A DNA stretch of 64,000 nucleotides. Source: Yinghuangia elevatio. Lineage in GTDB: Bacteria > Actinomycetota > Actinomycetes > Streptomycetales > Streptomycetaceae. The notes under the pieces were generated by a model. The model was not told where the DNA came from. It saw nothing but the letters and a program-made list of their open reading frames with translations, and did not search any database. This document shows, one piece after another, positions 14,415-21,488 of the stretch. Numbering within the stretch: position 1 is the first letter of the stretch; every line of letters begins with the position of its first letter. The translations under genes were made by a program, and so were the position numbers. Where the stretch lies: contig NZ_JBEZFP010000016.1 of NCBI RefSeq assembly GCF_040649515.1, positions 1 through 64,000 on the forward strand, read 5' to 3'.

Positions 14415-16026
14415 CGTCCGCCTCGGTGAAGGGCTGGTACGGGCCGTCCTTGCCCGGCCGGAACCACAGCGCGTCGCCGTTGTCCGCGTACCACGCCTGC
14501 CGCGAGAGCACGCGCACCAGCACCTTGTTGGTCTGCGTGTGCGGGAGTTCGCGCGCGACGCGCACGTAGCGGGGACGCCACGTCGGCGAGAGGTCCGGCT
14601 GCTCGGCCTGCCACGCGGCGAACCCGGCCGGGTCGAACTCGGCGCCCTCACGCAGCACGACCGCCGCCATCGCCTGGTCGCCGGCCGCCTCGTCGGGCAC
14701 GCCGTAGACCGACACGAGCACCACGTCCGGGTGCCGGGCGAGGATCCGCGCGACCGGCGCCGAGCCGAAGTTCTCGCCGCCGACGCGGACCCACTCACCG
14801 CTGCGCCCCGCAAAGAAGAACATCCCCCGCTCGTCCCGGTAGGCCAGGTCGCCGCTCCAGTACCAGCCGTCGCGCAGCCGGTCCGCGGTTGCCGCGTCGT
14901 TGTTCCAGTAGCCCTCGAACGAGCCCGCGCCGTCGAGGTTCACCAGTTCGCCGACCGCCTCGTCGGCGTTCAGCAGGCGCCCGTCCGCGTCGAACCGGGC
15001 CGTCGCGCACTCCTCGCGCGTATCCGGGTTCAGCACCCGGATGTCGCCGCTCGCGGTCCCCAGCGCGCCGGGCGGCATGCCCGGCACCGGGACGAACGAC
15101 AGGCCGCCCTCGGTCGATCCGAACCCGTCCCGCACGCTGCACCCGAACCGCCGGGCGAACCGCTCGACATCCTGCGGCCCGCCCTCGTTGCCGAAGACGC
15201 GCGTCAGCGTGCTGTCGGCGTCGTCCGGCAGTTCGGGGGTGGCCAGGATGTAGGACAGCGGCTTGCCGACGTAATTCGCGTACGTCACCCCGTACTTGCG
15301 CACGTCCGGCAGGAAGCCCGACGCCGAGAAGCGACGCCGCAGCACCAGTGCCGCGCCGGACGCCACCGCCGGGGTCCAGCAGGTGATCATCGCGTTGGAG
15401 TGGAACAGCGGCATCGCGCAGTAGGCCACGTCCTCGCCGCCCAGCTGCTGCATCGCCACGACCGAGCCGCCCTGCGACGCGATCTTGCCCTGCGAGCAGA
15501 TGACCGCCTTCGGGTGGCCGGTCGTCCCGGACGTCAGGATCAGCATGAACGGGTCGTCCGGTGCGGGCGAGCTGCCCGGCAGCTCGGCACCCTCGAACGG
15601 GGCCAGCGCGTCGGTCCACGCCGCGGAGTCGACGTTCCACACGTTCTCCGCCGGGAAGTCCGGCACCGCCTCGGCCAGCTGCGCCGCGTGCGCGTCGCCG
15701 GTGATCAGCAGCGTGCAGCCGGTGTGCTCGACGTCGCGCGCCAGCTCGCTGCCCTGCCGGGTCGGGTTGAGGCCGACGACGACCGCGCCCGACACCGCCG
15801 CGGCGGCCAGCAGGAACGAGAACTCCGGCACGTTCTCCAGCATCACGCCCACGTGGAACGGCTTGTCGGGATCGCGCCGGGACTCCAGGAACGCGGCGCG
15901 CTGGGCGGACAGGCGTACGTGCTCGTCCCACGTCCACGAAGAGTCGCCGTACCGCACGCCTGTGGACGTGTCGCCCACCCGCTGCCGGACCAGGTCGTTC
16001 ATGGTGACGGACCACCGGCTGGCCAT
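14344..16026 (-). CDS. Acyl-CoA synthetase (AMP-binding, FadD17-like)
   Basis: A 560-residue adenylate-forming enzyme. The nucleotide loop LTSGTTGHPK is at residues 164-173, followed by FGSTEGG and WYWSGDLAYRDERG with the hinge region. The C-terminal lysine region is present (HTQTNKVLVR). It should activate a fatty or sterol side-chain acid to its CoA thioester. Overall pattern and ending resemble mycobacterial FadD17, an acyl-CoA synthetase linked to sterol side-chain breakdown. The ATG at 16026 has GGGAG 6 nt upstream; the longer frame to 16194 is not needed. It converges on rarD with a 71-bp overlap. With the SDR, MaoC and alcohol dehydrogenase genes it completes several steps of side-chain beta-oxidation. 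Confidence 0.88.
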   Translation of the reverse strand: MASRWSVTMNDLVRQRVGDTSTGVRYGDSSWTWDEHVRLSAQRAAFLESRRDPDKPFHVGVMLENVPEFSFLLAAAAVSGAVVVGLNPTRQGSELARDVEHTGCTLLITGDAHAAQLAEAVPDFPAENVWNVDSAAWTDALAPFEGAELPGSSPAPDDPFMLILTSGTTGHPKAVICSQGKIASQGGSVVAMQQLGGEDVAYCAMPLFHSNAMITCWTPAVASGAALVLRRRFSASGFLPDVRKYGVTYANYVGKPLSYILATPELPDDADSTLTRVFGNEGGPQDVERFARRFGCSVRDGFGSTEGGLSFVPVPGMPPGALGTASGDIRVLNPDTREECATARFDADGRLLNADEAVGELVNLDGAGSFEGYWNNDAATADRLRDGWYWSGDLAYRDERGMFFFAGRSGEWVRVGGENFGSAPVARILARHPDVVLVSVYGVPDEAAGDQAMAAVVLREGAEFDPAGFAAWQAEQPDLSPTWRPRYVRVARELPHTQTNKVLVRVLSRQAWYADNGDALWFRPGKDGPYQPFTEADVKALETRFAEHGRAHVLDLLDRP

Positions 16027-16214
16027 GCGTATCTCCCGCTGTGCTCGTGTGCGCGCACGAATGCGCGCTCGTGGGTGCGCTGCTGGGCGCCGGCCTGGCG
16101 ACACCCGAAAGGGCGTGCCCGCCGTGCGCCCGCTGACGCACGCAAGGTAGCCGCAAGCCGGACAACGTGGAAGATCGATCGCCCGCCGGCACACGTAACC
16201 GGGGCTCGGGCGCG

Positions 16215-16500
16215 CTGCGGTCGGCGTTCGAGATCGGGGGCTGGGGGTGCGCGGCGAAGCTAGGGATTGGGGGGCGACGGTCGGCGGTTGAGGTTCAGCG
16301 GTTAAGGGTCGGCGGTTGAGGTTGGCAATTGGGGTCGGTAGGTGAGGTCGGCGGTCGGCAGCTGGGGGTTGGCGGTCGGCGGTTGGGGGTTGGCGGTTGG
16401 GGGTGGGGGTTGAGGTTGGGGGGTTGACGTTGGGGGGTTGAGGTTGGGGGGTGGGGTTTGGGTTGGGGTGGGTGGGCTCTGGTCAGGGGCGGGGGCGGGT
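16215..16500. repeat. G-rich GGTTGGGGG-type repeat tract
   Basis: About 285 bp of imperfect short repeats built on GGTTGAGG, GGCGGTTGGGGG and GGTTGGGGGG, with almost no C on the plus strand. Many runs of four to six G are spaced by two to five bases, the pattern of potential G-quadruplexes. It lies in the 595-bp gap between the divergent acyl-CoA synthetase and esterase genes. The minus-strand frame here (proline/threonine-rich) is a by-product of the repeat and is not called as a gene. Confidence 0.85.
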
Positions 16501-16621
16501 GTCACCGTAGGTGGGGCGGGCCCGGCCCGAGCGACGCAGCCCACGGATGCAGCCCACGGACGCAGTCCCGGACGCCGCCCCCTTGACGCGGCCCCGGGAC
16601 GCAGCCCCGAGGAGGACCCTC

Positions 16622-17527
16622 GTGCCCCAGCTCACCGTTCCCCTGGCCCGCGGTCTCGCCCGCCGCACCATTCGGCCGTTCCTGCACCCCCGCGTCCCGC
16701 TCGCCGTGCAGCGGGCCCGCCTCGACGCCAACTCCGGCCCCCTGCCGCCCGGAACGCACGTGCTGCGCCGTTCGCCCGGCGGGGTGCCCGCGCGCCGCGT
16801 CTCGGTCGGGCCGCAGGATCCCGAGCGCACGATCCTCTACCTGCACGGCGGCGGGTACGCCACCGGCTCGTCGCGGTCGCACCTGTCGTGGGGCGCGCAC
16901 CTCGCGCGGGCGACGCGGAGCGCCGTCTACCTGCTCGACTACCGCCGCGCGCCCGAACACCCGTACCCCGCCGCCCTCGACGACACCCTCGCGGCGTGGC
17001 GCGCGCTGGCCGCGACGACGCCGGCGACCACGCCTCTCGTGATCGCGGGCGACTCGGCCGGCGGCGGGATCGCCCTCACCACGGCCCTCGGCCTGGCCGC
17101 CGGCGGCAGCGGGCACCCCGGTGACCGGGTCGCCGACGCGATGGTCCTGATATCCCCCTGGCTCGACCCGCTGCGGCCCTGGCCGTACGAACCGCGCTAC
17201 GGCCGCGATCCCGTCCTGCGGCCGGCGTGGCTGACCTGCTGCGCCGAGTGGTACGCGAACGGCGTCGACCGCGAAACGCTCGCCCCCGCGCGGAACTCCG
17301 ACCTGTCGAGGCTGCCGCCGACGATCGTGCAGTGCGGCACCGACGACATCCTCGCCCCCGAAGGGGCCGCGTTCTCCGACCGCGCGGCCGCCCACGGGGT
17401 CACGGTCGACCACACCGACTACCCGGACCTTTGGCACATCTTCCAGGTCGGCGCGGGCCTGCTGGCGGCGGCCGACGAGGCTCTCGGCGATCTGGCCGGG
17501 AGCCTCGACGACGTCCTCAAGTCCTGA
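16622..17527 (+). CDS. Alpha/beta hydrolase, hormone-sensitive-lipase family
   Basis: A 301-residue esterase/lipase. HGGGY at about residues 75-79 forms the oxyanion hole, GDSAGGG holds the nucleophile serine, and a C-terminal Asp (GTDD) and His (DLWHIF) complete the triad. It hydrolyses carboxylic esters, probably short- to medium-chain or sterol esters. The GTG at 16622 follows GAGGAGGA with 5-nt spacing. It is downstream of the G-rich repeat tract and divergent from the acyl-CoA synthetase, so the two may be co-regulated and supply the acid that the synthetase activates. Catalytic class is firm; the substrate is not known. Confidence 0.9.
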   Translation: MPQLTVPLARGLARRTIRPFLHPRVPLAVQRARLDANSGPLPPGTHVLRRSPGGVPARRVSVGPQDPERTILYLHGGGYATGSSRSHLSWGAHLARATRSAVYLLDYRRAPEHPYPAALDDTLAAWRALAATTPATTPLVIAGDSAGGGIALTTALGLAAGGSGHPGDRVADAMVLISPWLDPLRPWPYEPRYGRDPVLRPAWLTCCAEWYANGVDRETLAPARNSDLSRLPPTIVQCGTDDILAPEGAAFSDRAAAHGVTVDHTDYPDLWHIFQVGAGLLAAADEALGDLAGSLDDVLKS

Positions 17528-17551
17528 GCCGGCGCGACGACTTCGCGGCGG

Positions 17552-19531
17552 TCACGAACCTCCGCAGAACTTGCGCTCCGCCTCGATCGGATCCGAGGGG
17601 ATGCGCAGCTTGGTGCGGTCGTAGGCGCCGGTCAGGTTGTCCCAGAACCGCTTCATGCTCATCGGTTCGGTCACCGAGTCGATGAGCTCGGCGACCTTCC
17701 CGCATCCCAGCGTGCGGTACGCGGCGCGGATCGCCTCCGGCGACGCCAACTGCGGCGGTACGTCCTTGAACGCGACCGGGTCCACGTACAGCGCGATGTT
17801 CCACGCGGGCGGCAGCAGCTTCTGGTGGCCGGCCGCCGCGAAGTGCGTCTGCTCGATGTGCGAGCCGATGGTGCTGGAAAGCCCCCACAGGTCCGCGACC
17901 ATGCCGTCCAGCGGCACGATCGCGCCGCCGAGGCCGAGGCGTCCGATCACCAGGGCGACGTCGTTCTGCAGGTCGGGGCGCAGCGGCAGTTCGAAGTCCC
18001 CGGGCAGTCCGTACGCCCGGGCGTAGCCGAAGTCCCAATAGAGCACGCGCTTGCCCGCCGCGTCCGCGCGCACCACCAGGGAGTACGACTTGCGCAGGTA
18101 GGCGATGTGCGCCTGGGAGCTGACGGGGTTCTCGTGGCCGGTGTCGCCGACGTAGACGCGGCGTTCGTTCCACGTCTGGTTCTGCGGGGGTTGGCCGTCG
18201 CGGGGCGAGGTCAGGGTCGTCACCACGCCGCTGCGCATGTCGATGCCGCAGAACAGGGCCCACACCGTCACGGTGGCGACCAGCGGCGCGGACAGCTTGT
18301 CGAACGGCACGAGCAGCAGCGGCAGAAGGACCAGGAACATGACGGGCAGCATGAGCCGCCCGTGCATGAAGTCGCCGCCCACCTTGGCGAGGTACAGGGT
18401 CTGGACGAACGCGGCGACGAGCGGGGTGGCGACCAGCAGCCAGGTGCGGTTCACGTCCCGGCGGCGGCCGAGCAGTACGGCGCCGCGTACCGCGACAAGG
18501 AGGAGCAGCACGGCGGGGATCCACAGCCGGTACGGCCGCTCGTAGTCCAGGATGTAGTCCCGGCCGCGCCCCCACAGCGAGTCCCCGGCCTCTTTGGTGA
18601 GGGCCGGCATCGGGAAGACCAGGCCGTAGTAGCCCATGCGGAACACCTCGTACGCGGCGGGCAGCGCCCCCGCGACGGCGGCCATCGCCACCAGCCGGGG
18701 CCACCGTGCCGCGGTCAGCACGGCCAGCGCGGTGAGCAGCACCAGCGAGGTCAGGAGCAGGTCGGGGCGCATCAACGGGCCCAGCCCGAACCAGAAGGAG
18801 GTGGCCAGCAGCCGCCGGGTGCCGACTCCGCCGACCGGCGCGGCCCAGGCGCCGACGAGCAGGGACCACGAGACGGCGATCCACAGCAGGACCAGGCCCA
18901 TTTCCATGCCCGCGGTGAGGAAGTCCCAGTTCACCGGCACCGCGACGAACACCAGTGCGCCGGCGGGCAGCAGGAAGCGCTTGGCGGTCAGCGCCCGGTG
19001 CAGGCGCCGGGTGGTGTCGAGGGCGATCCAGAACCCCGTGACGGACAGGGCGAGTCCGAGGTAGACCGCGGTCTCGGCGGGCGGGAAGGGACTGACCCAA
19101 TGGAAGGCCACCAGCACCCACTGCCACGCGGTGCTCGTCGACGTCTCCGCACGCTCGCCGATGCTGTACACCGGGCCGTTGCCCGCGGCGATCTGCCGGA
19201 CCACGCGCGTGAAGATCAGGCCGTCGTCGGTCATCCAGCGCCGGTGCCAGCCCATGACCGCGAGGATGGCGGTCGGCACCAGCATGACGGCCAGGTCGGC
19301 CGGCCTGGGCAGGCGGCGGCGGACCGCGCGGGCGAACGGCCGGGCGCGGCCGCCCGTTTGGTCCGGCGCCGCGGGTCTCGGCCGTGTCTCTTCGACGTCG
19401 GCGGAGTTCGCGGGTGCGGGGCTGGCGGCCGGGACGGACGTCGGGGGCATGCGGCTCCCAGGGGGATTTCGGCTCCGGCCCGCGGCGGATCCCCGCTCGG
19501 ATCCCGGTACAGGCGTTGGAGTGCGGCTCAT
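17552..19531 (-). CDS. AftB-like GT-C membrane glycosyltransferase, copy 1
   Basis: A 659-residue polytopic membrane protein with about ten helices and an extracytoplasmic C-terminal domain of about 200 residues. After the first helix comes WMTDDGLIFTRVVRQI, the acidic loop typical of GT-C enzymes that use lipid-linked sugars, and AGNGPVYSIGERAETSTS, as in mycobacterial AftB arabinofuranosyltransferases. The N-terminal 75 residues are a disordered cytosolic extension; a start at 19450 with GGGAG upstream would drop 27 of these. It is closely similar to the next gene over its full length (a tandem duplication) and ends 25 bp from the convergent esterase gene. The sugar and acceptor are unknown; arabinogalactan-type transfer is only a family analogy. 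Confidence 0.85.
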   Translation of the reverse strand: MSRTPTPVPGSERGSAAGRSRNPPGSRMPPTSVPAASPAPANSADVEETRPRPAAPDQTGGRARPFARAVRRRLPRPADLAVMLVPTAILAVMGWHRRWMTDDGLIFTRVVRQIAAGNGPVYSIGERAETSTSTAWQWVLVAFHWVSPFPPAETAVYLGLALSVTGFWIALDTTRRLHRALTAKRFLLPAGALVFVAVPVNWDFLTAGMEMGLVLLWIAVSWSLLVGAWAAPVGGVGTRRLLATSFWFGLGPLMRPDLLLTSLVLLTALAVLTAARWPRLVAMAAVAGALPAAYEVFRMGYYGLVFPMPALTKEAGDSLWGRGRDYILDYERPYRLWIPAVLLLLVAVRGAVLLGRRRDVNRTWLLVATPLVAAFVQTLYLAKVGGDFMHGRLMLPVMFLVLLPLLLVPFDKLSAPLVATVTVWALFCGIDMRSGVVTTLTSPRDGQPPQNQTWNERRVYVGDTGHENPVSSQAHIAYLRKSYSLVVRADAAGKRVLYWDFGYARAYGLPGDFELPLRPDLQNDVALVIGRLGLGGAIVPLDGMVADLWGLSSTIGSHIEQTHFAAAGHQKLLPPAWNIALYVDPVAFKDVPPQLASPEAIRAAYRTLGCGKVAELIDSVTEPMSMKRFWDNLTGAYDRTKLRIPSDPIEAERKFCGGS

Positions 19532-19673
19532 TTCCGCCCCGGCGTGAGCCGCGGGGCGGGACGCCCGGCCTCCGGCGGCCTCGGGCGTCTACTCACCAAA
19601 GACGCTGTCGGGCGTCCGAAAAGCTGCGTCGGTTGCGAAATTCACCGGGGAAATTCGCCCGGTCGGCCCCGGG

Positions 19674-21488
19674 TCAGTCGCAGAATTTGCGGGCGGCCTC
19701 GACCGGATCCGCCGGTATACGGATGTTTGTCCGTTCGTACGCACCGGTCAGGTTCTTCCAGAACCGGTCGAAGCTCATCGGCTCGGAGACCGACTCCAGG
19801 AGCTCGCGTACGTCGCCGCAGCCGAGAACCCGGTGCGCGGCCCGTAGTTGCTCCTGGTCGGCCAGCGCGGGCGGCACCGACGGGAAGGCCGCCGGGTCGA
19901 CGTACAGCGCGATGTTCCACACCGGGGCCAGCAGCTTCTGGTGCCCGGCGGCGGTGAAGTTGGTCTGCTCCAGGTGCGCGCCGAGGGTGCTGGACAGCCC
20001 CCACACGTCGGCGAGCAGCCCGTCGAGCGGCGTCATCGCGCCGCCCGCACCGAGTTTGCCGATGACCAGCGCGACCGGGTTCTCCAGGTCGGGCCGCAGC
20101 GGCAGCGCGAAGTCCGGGGGCAGCCCGAACACCTTGCCGTAGCGCGGGTCGAGCATGAGCACGTGCCGCCCGTCGTCGCGGGCCGCGACCAGCAGGCCGT
20201 GCATCTGCGCGTTGTACGCGACGTGCGCCCCGGCGGTCACCGGGTTCCGTTCCCCGGTCGCCCGGGTCGTCACGCCGCGCTCGTTCCACACCTGGTTCTG
20301 CCCGTTCGCGGCGGGCACGGGCGGCTTGGTGGTGCCGCTGCCGCCGGGCCGCAGCACCGCGGCGCACACGACTGCCCACACGGCCACCGCGGCGACGAGC
20401 GGCAGTACGGCCCGCCGGAGCGGCAGCAAGAGCATCGGGAGGAGCAGCGTCAGCAGGATGGGGACCCACATACGGGCGTGCATGAAGTCCCCGCCGACCT
20501 TGACCAGGTAGAGGGCCTGGGCGAGGGCGGCGGCGGGTGCGACGGCGAGCACGAGGACCGTGCGCCGCCTCGGCAGGCCGAGCCGGGCGTAGAGCACCGC
20601 GGCGGCGGCCAGGAACAGCAGCGGGATCCACAGTTGGTAGGGGCGGTTGAAGTCGGTGACGTAGTCCCAGCCCCTCCCCCACTGCGAGTCGCCGGCTTCC
20701 TTGGTGACCGCGGGCATCGGCACGAGTTGGCCGTAGTAGCCCATGCGGAAGACCTCGTACGCCGCCGGGAGCGCTCCCGCGGCCACCGCCATCCCGACCC
20801 GCGTCCACCCCGACGCCGGCCCGAGCAGGGCGACGGCCACCAGGAACGCGACCGCCGTGATGCCCAGGTCGGGCCTGATGAGCGGACCGAGGCCGAGGTA
20901 GCAGGACAGGCCGAGGAGACGCCGGGCGGGGACGGCGCCCGGCCAGGCGCACCACACGGACACCAGCAGCGCCCACGAGGTGCCGATCCAGAACAGGATC
21001 AGGCCGATCTCCATCCCGGCGGACAGGAAGTCCCACACCGGTTCGACGACCACGAAGACGAGCGCTCCGGCGGGCAGGAGCAGGCGGGTCGGGGCCAGAC
21101 GCCGGTGCAGGCAGCAGGTGGCGGACAGGGCCGCCCAAAAGCCCAGGACCGCCAACAGGAGTCCGAGGTAGACCGCGTTCTCGGCGTCGGAGAGCGGGCT
21201 CGGGTAATGCACCGCCACCAGCAGCCACTGCCACGCGGTGCTCGTGGACGTCTCGACGCGTTCGCCGACGTTGTAGACCGGGCCGTTGCCCGCGGTGATC
21301 TGCCGCACGACGCGCGTGAAGATCAGGCCGTCGTCGGTCATCCAGCGCTGGTTCCAGCCCATCACCGCCAGGAACAGCGTCGGCACCGCCATCGCCAGGA
21401 GGTCGGTGCGGCGCCGCGGGAGCGCGGATGCTCGTGCGGGTGCCGTGCCCCCACGGCGGTCCGGCCGGATAGCGGCGAGAAATGTCAC
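19674..21488 (-). CDS. AftB-like GT-C membrane glycosyltransferase, copy 2
   Basis: A 604-residue paralogue of the 17552-19531 product. It has the same WMTDDGLIFTRVVRQI loop, the KEAGDS and KVGGDFMHAR loops, and a C-terminal domain with matching VWGLSSTLGAHLEQT and NIALYVDPAAF segments. The GTG at 21488 overlaps the stop of the pseudokinase gene (GTGTGA), so translation is probably coupled. It lacks the long N-terminal extension of copy 1. A 142-bp gap separates the copies. It is predicted to add sugar from a polyprenyl-phosphate donor to a cell-envelope acceptor on the outer face. Coupling to the pseudokinase suggests that activity or assembly is regulated. Confidence 0.85.
   Translation of the reverse strand: MTFLAAIRPDRRGGTAPARASALPRRRTDLLAMAVPTLFLAVMGWNQRWMTDDGLIFTRVVRQITAGNGPVYNVGERVETSTSTAWQWLLVAVHYPSPLSDAENAVYLGLLLAVLGFWAALSATCCLHRRLAPTRLLLPAGALVFVVVEPVWDFLSAGMEIGLILFWIGTSWALLVSVWCAWPGAVPARRLLGLSCYLGLGPLIRPDLGITAVAFLVAVALLGPASGWTRVGMAVAAGALPAAYEVFRMGYYGQLVPMPAVTKEAGDSQWGRGWDYVTDFNRPYQLWIPLLFLAAAAVLYARLGLPRRRTVLVLAVAPAAALAQALYLVKVGGDFMHARMWVPILLTLLLPMLLLPLRRAVLPLVAAVAVWAVVCAAVLRPGGSGTTKPPVPAANGQNQVWNERGVTTRATGERNPVTAGAHVAYNAQMHGLLVAARDDGRHVLMLDPRYGKVFGLPPDFALPLRPDLENPVALVIGKLGAGGAMTPLDGLLADVWGLSSTLGAHLEQTNFTAAGHQKLLAPVWNIALYVDPAAFPSVPPALADQEQLRAAHRVLGCGDVRELLESVSEPMSFDRFWKNLTGAYERTNIRIPADPVEAARKFCD

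Noticed and set aside
16302..16544. 80-residue proline/threonine-rich frame on the minus strand
   Set aside because: It is a translation of the G-rich repeat tract, with no ribosome site and only a few residue types, so it is not a credible gene.
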